DNA of 15,138 bases from Candidatus Bathyarchaeota archaeon (GCA_007050895.1 SMYP01000163.1:1-15138), one strand, 5' to 3'; shown: positions 1 to 8,077, numbered from the stretch's first letter. Program-made: numbers and translations. Notes: a model not told the origin generated them from the sequence alone.

Positions 1-1
1 G

Positions 2-103
2 GCAAACCTACCACTCAACAAGGTCGAACGCAATTCTGATTTCAAATACATAAGTCATATTACTCTTAAAATGAAGTTAATGTCTGAAATGCTATGCTTG
101 TGA
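2..103 (+). CDS. Possible C-terminal tail of a gene entering from the left edge
   Basis: One forward frame is open from the window edge to a TGA at 101-103, about 33 codons, while the other two forward frames stop by positions 39 and 53. The residues (start ANLPLNKVERN, end MLCL) show no motif that I recognise. It could be the end of a real gene or a chance open stretch of this length. No family can be assigned from what is visible. Confidence 0.22.
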   Translation, partial: ANLPLNKVERNSDFKYISHITLKMKLMSEMLCL

Positions 104-163
104 AAAAATCGACCCATTCACTTAAACTGAATCAATCCATCAAGCAAAGGAGTCGTCATTAGG

Positions 164-265
164 GTGAAATGTCCAGTTTGCAGCAGAAAATTAGCCTTCG
201 ATATGAATAGGGGTTCTGCTCAGTGTATTGGATGCGGATGGAACAGAACTTTCTATAAAAAATGA
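164..265 (+). CDS. Zinc-ribbon mini-protein, 33 aa
   Basis: A GTG-started reading frame ends in TGA at 263-265 and encodes 33 residues beginning (M)KCPVCSRKLAF. Two CxxC knuckles are visible: CPVC at residues 3-6 and CIGC at 21-24, separated by 14 residues, followed by GWNRTFYKK. This is the layout of a minimal rubredoxin-like or zinc-ribbon fold that binds one Zn through four cysteines. An AAAGGAG Shine-Dalgarno-like stretch at 146-152 lies 11 bases before the GTG, and a hairpin with a T-run follows the stop directly. Stand-alone ribbons of this size are common in archaea and usually uncharacterised, and often assist nucleic-acid or protein binding. The function is unknown. The start is the weakest point; the frame is supported by the cysteine pattern. 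Confidence 0.5.
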   Translation: MKCPVCSRKLAFDMNRGSAQCIGCGWNRTFYKK

Positions 266-281
266 AAAAGTTGCCTTTTTT
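265..281 (+). terminator. Hairpin plus T-run after the zinc-ribbon gene
   Basis: AAAAAG (265-270), a 4-base TTGC loop and CTTTTT (275-280) form a short inverted repeat ending in a run of six T. It begins at the last base of the mini-protein stop codon. A second T-run follows at 292-296. Archaeal termination mainly uses T-runs, so this is a credible 3' end. Confidence 0.45.
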
Positions 282-476
282 AAGATAACTCTTTTTACGA
301 AAATTGCAAAAAATTCGGCTTTGTATTACCGTCGTTTGTGTCTTCACACGAATTGCATTTTCTAAGGATTGCTTTATAAGGAGTTGCCATTATTTATGAA
401 CGACTGTATCACTTTCGAAAGAATCTGTCACTCTCCTCTATATAACATGTGGCAAGTAAATAACCTAATAGGTGAG

Positions 477-551
477 TGGACCGAGGGGGATTTGAACCCC
501 CGGCTTCCGCGTTGCGAACGCGGCGATCATACCAGACTGATCTACCGGCCC
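477..551 (-). tRNA. tRNA-Ala (anticodon CGC)
   Basis: Read on the minus strand, this 75-base element folds as a complete cloverleaf. The acceptor stem is GGGCCGG with TCGGTCC plus discriminator A. The D arm is GATC/GATC with a GG-containing loop. The anticodon stem is CCGCG/CGCGG around the loop TTCGCAA, giving anticodon CGC, which reads alanine codon GCG. The variable loop has five bases, and the T arm is GGGGG-TTCAAAT-CCCCC. The third acceptor pair is G3.U70, the classic identity element for alanyl-tRNA synthetase, which confirms the amino acid. CCA is not encoded, as is usual in many archaea, and there is no intron in the anticodon loop. It lies 77 bases downstream of ileS on the same strand. 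Confidence 0.96.
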
Positions 552-589
552 GTTTAGATATTGCTTCTGAAATAGAACCGCAACTCAAG

Positions 590-600
590 AAATAAAGCGT
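590..600 (-). promoter_or_regulatory. Candidate box A for tRNA-Ala
   Basis: On the minus strand a CGCTTTATTT stretch lies about 40 bases upstream of the tRNA 5' end. This would give a short 5' leader for RNase P to remove. A T-rich stretch just upstream (605-620 on the complement) could end ileS transcription. Read-through from ileS is an equally possible source of the tRNA. Confidence 0.3.
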
Positions 601-628
601 TTTGGTCACAAAAAGAAGAATGTGCTTT

Positions 629-3600
629 CTAGTGGATACTTATATGTATGCGTTTGCCGTCTAGTTTTGACTCGTGCCACTCTGTGTCTATTTCGCTTTT
701 TTTGTCGTGTAAGTACACTTTTTTTGTTCGAACTAGCTCAGCCATTTCCTGCAAGTAAGAACTCAGAAGTTCCATGTTTTCTTCGTCAAGCTCTGCTATG
801 TGTACCGCGTCCAAAACATCCGTGGGCAAGTATCCCAAGTCCTTTCTCAAGGCCTGAACTCGGCGAGCTAAATCTCTCATTATGCCTTCTCCCAACAGCT
901 GCTCATCCCGCTTTCCGCTCACAAACACATACGTGTCACCTTCTGTGGCTGAAACCCAGTTTTCGACCCCAACGTAATTTGGCACTCGCTTCTCGTACGC
1001 AACAGCTTTAACGTTCACCAATTCCAAAAACAGTTGTTCATGTTTTTTCAAAGCTTCGTCAGCTTCTTCTGGTGCAACAACAATCACCTTGGCAAGAGGC
1101 CATCTTCTCTTAAGCTTCGCTTGTTGTCTTGCAGCATACACTAAAGAGATAATATCGAGCATGATACCAAATTCCTCTTCTAAGGATTTATCGCGCATTT
1201 TCTCATTGGGTTCAGGCCAACACTCAAAGTTTATCGATTCGGGCAATTTAGCGTCAAACTTTTTGTAGACTCCCTGGTAGAGTGCTTCACTGAGGTAAGG
1301 CGCAACAGGGTTGAAAAGCAAAGTCACCGTCTTCAACGTGTAATGAAGTATAGCGTATATTGTCTGCCGCCTTTCGAAGGTTTCCGATTCATCCGTCCAA
1401 AGTTCTTTACGTATCATGGGTACGTAGAGTCTGCTTAGCGTGTCAATCACGAAGTTCTCTAGAACCGCCATGGCAAGGTTGAATTCGCATAGCTCCAGCT
1501 TGAGTGTGTAATCCTCTATTGTCAGCTGTAGCTTCGATAGCAACCACCTGTCTGCAGGCTGCAGAATAACCAGTGTTCTATCCAATAAAACTTTGTTTTC
1601 TACAAAACGACAGCGTTCAAGTTTAAAATCGTCAAACTCAGCGTTCTGTAGGAAAAACCTACTCAAATGATAAAGTGTCGATAAGACCTGATAAGACCGG
1701 CGGTTTAGTTCTTGCATGTCAAAGTTCATGAAGTCAATCGCAGGACATTTGCGCATCATATAAAATCTGCAAAGGTCTGCCGAGTTCTTTTCAAGAAGCT
1801 TTGTTGTTTCCACTATGTTACCTAGGCTTTTACTCATCTTTCTGCCTTTCGCGTCTTGGGTTAAGCCTTGGAACAAGAAAGCACGATAAGGTGCTTCGGG
1901 CTTTCCTGTCAATATAACATACTCGAGAAGAAGCGAGTTAGCCCACCCACGAGTTTGGTCTATACCTTCCGTGAGAAAATCTGCAGGCACGAAACGCTCG
2001 TATTCGTCGTCCGTGAAACGTGCGTATGGTGAAGCGCCACTATTGTGCCAAGTGTCCAAAACGTAATCTTCCCTATGCATCACGCTACTACACTTTCTGC
2101 ATTTCAACGTTATGCGATCAATCCAAGGCTTATGTAATTCAAAGTCAACAGGAACTTGTTCCAAAGCGCTTTCCAAAAGCTCCTTCTTGCTGGCTATAAG
2201 CCTCTTGCTGTCGCATTTTTCGCATGCCCAAATTGGCAAGGGTGTACCCCACACCCGTTCACGCGAAATACACCATGGTTTACCTTCTTTCAGGAAGGCA
2301 TTGAAACGGTTTTTCGGTTCATCAAAGTAAAACTCGATTTTTTCCGCGGCTTCAAGAACCTTGCTGTTTATCTTGTCAGTTCTTAGAAAGTACTCTTTAC
2401 GAGCAAGCCACACTAATTTGTGATGTGATCGCCAACATGTTGGATACTCGTGATTAACTTTTTTAACGGCAACAAAAGTGTTTCTGTTCCTGAGTTCTTC
2501 AACAACCAAGTAATCCGCGTCTCTCGCAAAAACTCCGTTGAATACTCCGGCATCTTTTGTGAACTTTACTTCGTCGTCAAAAGGCGCGAACACTGGAATC
2601 TTGCGTTTCTGTGCTGCCCAGAAATCTTCTTCTCCGTTTCCAGGCGCTAGGTGGACTACACCAGTTGCAGTGTTTACGTCCACAAAGTCTTCGCATATAA
2701 CTGTGTGAACAAGTTCGTTTTTAGTTTCAAGTTCTGCTTGTTGTGGGATTATATCTTTAAGCGGATAATCATACTTTCTGCCTTCAAGTTCTCTACCAAG
2801 CAGTGCTTCAATAATTTCGTATTTCTCTATGCCTAATTCCTGCATTATTGGCTCAACCCGCTGGTTCACCATAATCCATAGTTCATTGCCAACTTTTACT
2901 TTGACATACTTCGCGTCTGGATGAACCGCAAGCATTGTATCTGTTATTATAGTGAAAGGCATAGTCGTCCATACAAGGAAGTATTCGTTCGTAGTACCGG
3001 CTACTTTAAATTTAAAGTGAAGTGAGGGGTCTTCAACTTCCTTATAGCTTCCCTCGTAGCCTACCTCAGCGCTGCTGAGAGAAGTTTGGCACCCAGGGCA
3101 GTACGCTACAACGTAATAGCCTTCTTCTAGCAGATTCTGATCCCAAGCACGTTTAAGGTACAGCCATTCTCTCTCGATATACTCGTCCAAATAGGTCCAG
3201 TAAGCTTTTTTCTGATTTATGAATATCCCAAGACGATTGTCTGCTTCTAACCATTGGCGATGATATCTCAAAATTACTTTTTTGCATTCCTCTATGAAGC
3301 GTTCTTCCCCTACGCGTTCCAGAAGTTCCCGTTTGTTCTTTACTCCCAAAAGCTTCTCAACTTCAAGTTCGACGGGTAAACCTTGACAATCCCATCCTGC
3401 CCAGAAGGGCATGTAATAGCCCTGCATGGTTTTCCACCTATAACGTATGTCCTTCATCACGCGACCTCTAGAGTGGCCAATATGTGGAATTCCATTCAAG
3501 GTAGGTGGACCTTCAACATAACCCAAGAAGCCCTTGCTGTCTTTTTCACGAAGCTCCAGCTTTTCTCTTATGTAGTTTTCTTTCCAGAACTCGCGGATTT

Positions 3601-3673
3601 CATTTTCTAGTTCAAGCGGCTTGTAGTCTGCATTGAGACTAAACCTGTTATTAACTTTGGATTCAGCCGTCAC
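629..3673 (-). CDS. ileS: Isoleucyl-tRNA synthetase (IleRS)
   Basis: A cytoplasmic class I aminoacyl-tRNA synthetase of 1014 residues that charges tRNA-Ile with isoleucine using ATP and edits mischarged valine. The HIGH motif is at residues 64-67 (PHIGH) and KMSKS at 612-616, with the Rossmann fold interrupted by a long CP1 editing insert. Two CxxC pairs (CEKC and CRKC) precede the LDTWHNSG segment, consistent with a zinc-binding site, and a helical anticodon-binding region forms the C-terminal third. Length and motif wording fit the archaeal IleRS. The start is GTG at 3673-3671. A nearby ATG at 3680 is out of frame. The stop is TAG at 629-631. It is transcribed away from the GT4 gene from an apparent BRE/TATA promoter. 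No truncation is seen. Confidence 0.97.
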   Translation of the reverse strand: MTAESKVNNRFSLNADYKPLELENEIREFWKENYIREKLELREKDSKGFLGYVEGPPTLNGIPHIGHSRGRVMKDIRYRWKTMQGYYMPFWAGWDCQGLPVELEVEKLLGVKNKRELLERVGEERFIEECKKVILRYHRQWLEADNRLGIFINQKKAYWTYLDEYIEREWLYLKRAWDQNLLEEGYYVVAYCPGCQTSLSSAEVGYEGSYKEVEDPSLHFKFKVAGTTNEYFLVWTTMPFTIITDTMLAVHPDAKYVKVKVGNELWIMVNQRVEPIMQELGIEKYEIIEALLGRELEGRKYDYPLKDIIPQQAELETKNELVHTVICEDFVDVNTATGVVHLAPGNGEEDFWAAQKRKIPVFAPFDDEVKFTKDAGVFNGVFARDADYLVVEELRNRNTFVAVKKVNHEYPTCWRSHHKLVWLARKEYFLRTDKINSKVLEAAEKIEFYFDEPKNRFNAFLKEGKPWCISRERVWGTPLPIWACEKCDSKRLIASKKELLESALEQVPVDFELHKPWIDRITLKCRKCSSVMHREDYVLDTWHNSGASPYARFTDDEYERFVPADFLTEGIDQTRGWANSLLLEYVILTGKPEAPYRAFLFQGLTQDAKGRKMSKSLGNIVETTKLLEKNSADLCRFYMMRKCPAIDFMNFDMQELNRRSYQVLSTLYHLSRFFLQNAEFDDFKLERCRFVENKVLLDRTLVILQPADRWLLSKLQLTIEDYTLKLELCEFNLAMAVLENFVIDTLSRLYVPMIRKELWTDESETFERRQTIYAILHYTLKTVTLLFNPVAPYLSEALYQGVYKKFDAKLPESINFECWPEPNEKMRDKSLEEEFGIMLDIISLVYAARQQAKLKRRWPLAKVIVVAPEEADEALKKHEQLFLELVNVKAVAYEKRVPNYVGVENWVSATEGDTYVFVSGKRDEQLLGEGIMRDLARRVQALRKDLGYLPTDVLDAVHIAELDEENMELLSSYLQEMAELVRTKKVYLHDKKSEIDTEWHESKLDGKRIHISIH

Positions 3674-3725
3674 CTTTCATCCCAATATAGCTTTGAATAA
3701 TTTGAGAAAAACTCAATGCAACTCA

Positions 3726-3740
3726 GCATTTAAAGCCCTC
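3726..3740 (-). promoter_or_regulatory. BRE/TATA promoter of ileS
   Basis: On the minus strand the sequence reads GAGGGCTTTAAATGC, a good archaeal box A (TTTAAAT) preceded by a purine-rich BRE. Transcription starting about 25 bases downstream would give a leader of roughly 30 bases before the GTG at 3673. Confidence 0.5.
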
Positions 3741-3844
3741 AAACACTTGTCTTTTCCATGTTTTTCAGTTTCACATACTCTTCGTTTGAATGAATTTATA
3801 CGTTTTGCAAGCAAAAGATAAACGTAGAATAAAAAGCAAGTAAG

Positions 3845-3858
3845 CTATTCTTGAATAG
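3845..3858. repeat. Perfect inverted repeat CTATTC-TT-GAATAG
   Basis: Six-base arms are separated by two bases, giving a 14-base near-continuous palindrome in the ileS/GT4 divergent region. Its size suits a dimeric regulator site, but a palindrome this short can arise by chance in AT-rich DNA. Confidence 0.35.
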
Positions 3859-3975
3859 TCACAAAAAAGGAAAGGTAAAACGCCAACAGGGATTAAGGTA
3901 AAAAAGTTCTTATTTGCATACCGCACTAACAGAAAAATCGATGAATGTTTGAAGTCATTAACCAGAGGATGAAAA

Positions 3976-5163
3976 TTGGAAAAGGTAAGGTTGGCAGTTT
4001 TCAACACGCAGCCGCCTCATCTATATTATGGGGGTGTCGAGCGGCGCATTGTTGAAATAGCGAAGAGGCTGCAAAATGATATTGAAACGACAGTTTACAG
4101 CGGTACAAAAGCTGGCTTCAAAAAACCTGCTTCAATAAATGGAGTTAATCTTATTCCCAGCTTTTCTACAGATCTAATTTTTCCGGTGGATAATTGGTTC
4201 TTCAATAGGTCACTTGCGGGGTTGGTGGATAAGATTAAGGCTGATGCTTATGAAGCTCATACCGTAAGCGGCTACGGGTTTTTGAACGCCCTAAAAAAGC
4301 GAGGTGTAAAAAAGCCATTCATTCAGACAGTTCATGGAGTTCTCGCAGATGAATACGTGCAGTCGCTCCAGGGAGCTTTCCAGTCCTTTCGGTCGAAGCT
4401 TGCTAACCTTATTATGTGGCGTCTCTCAAAACTCGAAGAGATTACAGCTAAAAACGCAACTTTGATAGCAACAGTCAGCAAATATTCATCTGACAAAATG
4501 ATTCAGTTTTATGATGTTGATAAGTCAAGGATTCGAGTAGTCCCAAATGGTGTTGACACTCAGCATTTCAAGCCATCAGAAAGGGGTCATACAATCAAGC
4601 ACAAAATTGGGCTAGACGGTAAACTATGCGTTCTTTTCGTCGGTAGATTGATACCTCGAAAAGGATTGCCGTTGCTGATTGAAGCTGCCAAACAAATTGT
4701 TAAAGAGTTCCAGCAAACCATGTTTGTGGTTGTTGGAAATGGACCCTTAAGAGACAGCCTTTTGGCGTATTTGCAGAAAATAAATCTCTCACGCAACTTT
4801 CTCTTTTTAGGTGACGTAAATGAGAACGTTCTTCCAGCTTTGTACAATTGCGCTGATGTTTTCGCTCTCCCATCGTTTCAAGAGGGTCAAGGAATAGCCT
4901 TGCTAGAGGCGCAGGCAACGGCTAAACCTGTTGTAGCCTTTGATGTGGGTGGCGTACGTGAAACCGTTCTAGATAAAGAAACCGGGTTACTTGTCAAACC
5001 GAGTAGCCTCAGATTAGCTGAGGCGATTATGAGACTATTGGGAGATTGGCCTTTAAGAGAGAAAATGGGCAGGAGGGGTCGCCAATTTGTTGCGGATACT
5101 TTCTCTTGGGAAATTTGCGCTCAGAGAATGCTGAAGCTCTATCGTGAAGCAATAGTTGCCTAA
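3976..5163 (+). CDS. GT4-family glycosyltransferase
   Basis: A 395-residue GT-B-fold retaining glycosyltransferase of the RfaB/GT4 group, which moves a sugar from a nucleotide-sugar donor to a glycan, lipid or protein acceptor at the cytoplasmic membrane face. The N-terminal glycine-rich loop YYGGVE (residues 18-22) is typical. Linker motifs TVSKYS and VVPNGVD separate the two Rossmann halves, VGRLIPRKG opens the C-terminal half, and the GT4 E-x7-E pair is E303 and E311 in FQEGQGIALLEA. Length is normal for the family. The start is TTG at 3976, with an AGAGG ribosome-binding site just before it (3964-3968). The nearby ATG at 3969 is out of frame. The donor and acceptor cannot be told from sequence. 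No glycan cluster surrounds it, although a GT2 gene lies 5 kb to the right. Confidence 0.93.
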   Translation: MEKVRLAVFNTQPPHLYYGGVERRIVEIAKRLQNDIETTVYSGTKAGFKKPASINGVNLIPSFSTDLIFPVDNWFFNRSLAGLVDKIKADAYEAHTVSGYGFLNALKKRGVKKPFIQTVHGVLADEYVQSLQGAFQSFRSKLANLIMWRLSKLEEITAKNATLIATVSKYSSDKMIQFYDVDKSRIRVVPNGVDTQHFKPSERGHTIKHKIGLDGKLCVLFVGRLIPRKGLPLLIEAAKQIVKEFQQTMFVVVGNGPLRDSLLAYLQKINLSRNFLFLGDVNENVLPALYNCADVFALPSFQEGQGIALLEAQATAKPVVAFDVGGVRETVLDKETGLLVKPSSLRLAEAIMRLLGDWPLREKMGRRGRQFVADTFSWEICAQRMLKLYREAIVA

Positions 5164-5175
5164 CCGCGTGGACTA

Positions 5176-5700
5176 TTAACACTTGACGTTTAATGCTCCA
5201 GCGAGAAGTCTCAGGTCTCTATCGGTTATCCACTCAGTTTTAAGATACTCGCATATTCTCTCATCGCTGAGTCCAAGTCTTCTAGCTTCGCAAACAGTAT
5301 ACCGGTAAGCTTCAATCTCTGTGGGTCTTTCAACATAGTTATATTGAGGATCGAAAAGATCACTTCCGTTCATAAACTGTTTTATGTGGCATAGTTCGTG
5401 AATCAGATCCAAATAGATATCAATTTTGTCGCCTTTTTTTAAGTATCGTGCGCTTACTACAAGGTGCCCGTTATAGGTATTAACATACATGTAGCCGCTG
5501 AACCAGATGAGATCAACCTTAAGATTTTGAAGAATCTCAGTTGTTTTTTCGCCGAAAATCCCTTTCACGGCTTCTATCTTCTCAAAATCCTTGAAGTACA
5601 TATTGAAACTGCGTGGAGAATTCACCATTAATGCACGATTTAGGGGTGGTCTTCGAAATAAACGCATTATTTGAAACACGATGTTTTCTAGCCAACGCAT
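5176..5700 (-). CDS. Small HExxH zinc-metalloprotease-like protein
   Basis: 174 residues, the last gene of a three-gene minus-strand operon. The core is H101-E102-L-C-H105, preceded by a hydrophobic helix (IDIYLDLI), with a candidate third ligand E128 or E130 in RPTEIEAY. This HExxH-x(22-24)-E layout matches gluzincin-type zinc peptidases, for example ImmA/IrrE-like or other minigluzincin folds. The N-terminus is basic and hydrophobic (RWLENIVFQIMRLFRR) but too short to be a sure membrane anchor. The ATG at 5700 lies 15 bases after the upstream stop, with AGGAG-like bases overlapping the end of that gene. The stop is only 12 bases from that of the convergent GT4 gene. The specific family and substrate are not recognised. 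Zinc binding is well supported by motif, but proteolysis is inference. Confidence 0.72.
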   Translation of the reverse strand: MRWLENIVFQIMRLFRRPPLNRALMVNSPRSFNMYFKDFEKIEAVKGIFGEKTTEILQNLKVDLIWFSGYMYVNTYNGHLVVSARYLKKGDKIDIYLDLIHELCHIKQFMNGSDLFDPQYNYVERPTEIEAYRYTVCEARRLGLSDERICEYLKTEWITDRDLRLLAGALNVKC

Positions 5701-5715
5701 AATTACAAGCCGCTC

Positions 5716-7083
5716 CTACCTGAAGGTGGAAAGGTGTTCAAGCTTCATGCCTCTGCTCGCTAAATCTTTGACATTTTCAACGCATCCTACACTGGAGTCG
5801 ATGTTACGATGTATTGGGTGAATCCACATATGATCTGGAATAAGGTTAAATTGCAACGGGATCTCTCCTCGTACTCCGTATTTTTGATGCAAATCACGAA
5901 TGGGTTGACCTCTACTGCAAAAATCCCGGATGGACACGTAACTCTGCAACAAATTTGGCGCTGCAAAAGCGCCGATTCCATGCCACAGGACGGCATTTTC
6001 AGGCGATGCTAGTGAATAAAGGAAAAACTGCGGTGAAGACGGCGTTTCCGAAAAACTGTAATCAGTAAGTTCTTCTCCCGTCACGGCAAAACTATCTTCG
6101 CCCTTTGCAATGCTGACGTCTTCAGGATCAATTTCATTCGGATAAAGTCGGGTAGTCTGGTATTTGACGGTCACGCTTTTTAGTTTTTCATTTTCAAAAT
6201 GGAGCTTGCCTCGCGCAGCTCTTTTAGAACCATAACCCTTTTTTGAGTGTGGCACAGTCAACAACGTTTTCCGTTTTGTTATGCTTCTTCTCATACATTT
6301 GTAAGCTTGGCTTATAGATTCATAGTCTCTGTGGATTTCGCGAATTATATGATGCAACAAGCCATCCTTTGTTTCAGCCAGCATCGTTGCTATTGGCATA
6401 CGCAGCGCGTAAATGCCCAAGTCCACGCCGAAAGTTTTTGAGATCTTTTCGAGTTGAGTGTATTTCATTGAATCCACGAAATCTACGTATGAGCCTTTGG
6501 CATTTTCGAGTTGACGGTTAATTAGCTCCACTTCATCTGGGCAGATTAGATTTCCTACATATTTATCTACAAACTTCTTGTCTATCATTAGATTTTCTGT
6601 TCGAACGTAGGCAGCAGGAAACGCGCTTTGACCGCTGGTTAAGATTGATTCTTTCAGGGGATTCATCGAGTACCTGTCCGGTTCGATATCGTCAGTGTTA
6701 AGTAGAAACGACATAGCGGGTCCTTCAGATGGTTTTTTCAACGCTTCACATATTTCAGCGATGTCATCTGTGTCTGGTTTTTGTAAACCATAATTGCTGA
6801 AGTAATTTCCGCAAGTTGCGAGCATACGTGCGCCCATTATTCCCTGAACCTCTTCCAATGTTAACTGAGGATTCGAATACTCCACTGAACCTCGTAGAAA
6901 GAAAAAATCCTCGTCAAAGGTTCGGTTAACTTTCTGACCGTTTCTGAATTGAAACATAGACACTGATTTACGCCGTGATTTCTGCTCATTGAAGCATTTG
7001 AGAGTTTCAACGATGGTTTTCACGCACGGCCACGAGCTTTCAATGAAATCCTTCACAAGCTTTTGGCACACATCTTCAGACAT
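5716..7083 (-). CDS. Unrecognised 455-aa protein, middle gene of the GNAT/HExxH operon
   Basis: A clean 455-codon frame with ATG at 7083 and TAG at 5716-5718, lying 6 bases after the GNAT gene and 15 bases before the metalloprotease gene, so co-transcription and translational coupling are likely. I do not recognise a family. There is no signal peptide or transmembrane helix; it looks soluble and mixed alpha/beta. Visible traits are a basic stretch near the middle (KRKTLLTVPHSKKGYGSKRAARGK), an HH-x4-H cluster in a helix (LLHHIIREIHRDY), and a C-terminal H418-x3-H422-x2-H425 cluster with C434, which might bind a metal or act catalytically. It has no Walker, DxD, HExxH or radical-SAM pattern. 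The genuine coding status is supported by frame length, start context and operon spacing. The function is unknown. Confidence 0.85.
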   Translation of the reverse strand: MSEDVCQKLVKDFIESSWPCVKTIVETLKCFNEQKSRRKSVSMFQFRNGQKVNRTFDEDFFFLRGSVEYSNPQLTLEEVQGIMGARMLATCGNYFSNYGLQKPDTDDIAEICEALKKPSEGPAMSFLLNTDDIEPDRYSMNPLKESILTSGQSAFPAAYVRTENLMIDKKFVDKYVGNLICPDEVELINRQLENAKGSYVDFVDSMKYTQLEKISKTFGVDLGIYALRMPIATMLAETKDGLLHHIIREIHRDYESISQAYKCMRRSITKRKTLLTVPHSKKGYGSKRAARGKLHFENEKLKSVTVKYQTTRLYPNEIDPEDVSIAKGEDSFAVTGEELTDYSFSETPSSPQFFLYSLASPENAVLWHGIGAFAAPNLLQSYVSIRDFCSRGQPIRDLHQKYGVRGEIPLQFNLIPDHMWIHPIHRNIDSSVGCVENVKDLASRGMKLEHLSTFR

Positions 7084-7089
7084 TCAATA

Positions 7090-7929
7090 TCAGCCTCTTT
7101 CCAAAGACTCCGCGATATATATGCAATCTCTGCCAACGCTGGGACCAAGAAACATTCTCAAGACATGAAAATCCTCTTTTAAACCCACATCATACAGTAA
7201 TTTGAGTAGTTTAAGCTCTTTTCTGGGAACATAAATGGAACCCTCAAAACAGTTTAATTTGCTCAAGATGGTTTCAAGAAGCAGCACTGCTTTCTCTTCA
7301 AGGTTTGCTTGGCAGACTAAAGGTCCAACCTCAGCCATATTAGCGTAAATCTTTGCCGTAACGTAGCCAATGATCTTGTTGTTTTCAGTCGATAAGTAGC
7401 ACAAATTCGCTGGGTTTAGAAGGATAGCCTCCAACAATTTCGTTCTATTAACCCCAAAACAATCAAGGTCAAAGTCGATTATATCATTAATGTCTCGTTT
7501 CTTCGCCAACTTTAAACTGTCTTGCGGGGCAGAAACCGCAGTTCTTCCTTTTAAGACTGCAAAGTCAATATTGGCTCGAAAACCGAAACGCTCGTAGAAT
7601 TTGACTAGGTGTGGGTAAGCATAAAGTCCAATTGTTTCCGCACCCTTGACCTTCAAGTATTCTATTGAATGTTCTGTCAAAAGATATCCAGCGCCCTCTC
7701 TTCTGAATTTTTCCTTAACCACCAAGTTGCCGAACCATCCTACCTCGCCAAAACTGATACATGTCGCTATTCCCAGCCGCTCTTTACCGTTAAACAGCAC
7801 AAAGCATCCATCGGGTTCAAGCTTCATCATAAACTCAAAATCTTTAGATGTCATGCTCCAGTTCATGGTATTTGCAAGCTGAACAGCAAAAGAGAAATCG
7901 CCAACTTTCATCTTCTCTATATGAAACAT
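7090..7929 (-). CDS. Double-GNAT N-acetyltransferase (YitH/HolE-like)
   Basis: About 279 residues, the first gene of the operon. The N-terminal half is a GNAT domain with the acetyl-CoA pyrophosphate loop RREGAG (in FRREGAGYLLTE) and the typical end YPHLVKFYERFGFRA. The early segment MNWSMTSKDFEFMMKLEPDGCF matches GNATs that carry a second GNAT-like domain. The C-terminal half (AEVGPLV, then a helix and a YVPRKE strand) resembles that Acetyltransf_18-type domain. It would transfer an acetyl group from acetyl-CoA to an amine on a small molecule or protein; the substrate is unknown. TTG (7932) and ATG (7929) are adjacent and in frame. I prefer the ATG, with an AGGGAG Shine-Dalgarno 10 bases upstream. 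The next gene follows after 6 bases. Confidence 0.86.
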   Translation of the reverse strand: MFHIEKMKVGDFSFAVQLANTMNWSMTSKDFEFMMKLEPDGCFVLFNGKERLGIATCISFGEVGWFGNLVVKEKFRREGAGYLLTEHSIEYLKVKGAETIGLYAYPHLVKFYERFGFRANIDFAVLKGRTAVSAPQDSLKLAKKRDINDIIDFDLDCFGVNRTKLLEAILLNPANLCYLSTENNKIIGYVTAKIYANMAEVGPLVCQANLEEKAVLLLETILSKLNCFEGSIYVPRKELKLLKLLYDVGLKEDFHVLRMFLGPSVGRDCIYIAESLERG

Positions 7930-7985
7930 CAAGTCTTTTCTCCCTAAAGGACTTAAAGATTATTTCGTGCAAACTGCTCTTAAAC

Positions 7986-7996
7986 TTCATATAGCA
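7986..7996 (-). promoter_or_regulatory. Candidate box A for the GNAT/unknown/HExxH operon
   Basis: On the minus strand GCTATATGAA sits about 60 bases upstream of the GNAT start. It would place transcription initiation near 7964 and leave a leader that contains the AGGGAG ribosome-binding site. Confidence 0.3.
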
Positions 7997-8077
7997 TGAA
8001 AGCCAATATCAACGAAACGAGTTATTTATTCCTCAAATGTTCTTATTAAATGTAGAGACGTTTTTACCACATGCACA

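Larger units (their letters stand above)
3674..3975. other. Divergent intergenic region between ileS and the GT4 gene
   Basis: 302 bases separate the two divergent starts. The region holds the ileS promoter (3726-3740) and a perfect CTATTC-TT-GAATAG inverted repeat at 3845-3858. An AT-rich stretch with CTTATTTG around 3909-3916 could be the box A of the rightward gene. I see no RNA gene or convincing small ORF here. Confidence 0.6.

Noticed and set aside
369..557. Forward 62-codon frame ending in a CERGDHTRLIYRPV-type peptide
   Set aside because: It runs across the antisense strand of the tRNA-Ala gene and gives the well-known false peptide made by tRNA complements.
409..609. Minus-strand 66-codon frame across the tRNA
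   Set aside because: Most of it is translation of the tRNA itself (AGGSNPPRST pattern), so it is not a gene.
622..1011. Forward 129-codon frame
   Set aside because: It is fully antisense to the well-supported ileS gene and has low-complexity Leu/Pro/Ser content with no domain.
3771..4007. Minus-strand 78-codon frame in the ileS/GT4 gap
   Set aside because: It overlaps the start of the GT4 gene, has no ribosome-binding site and no recognisable features.
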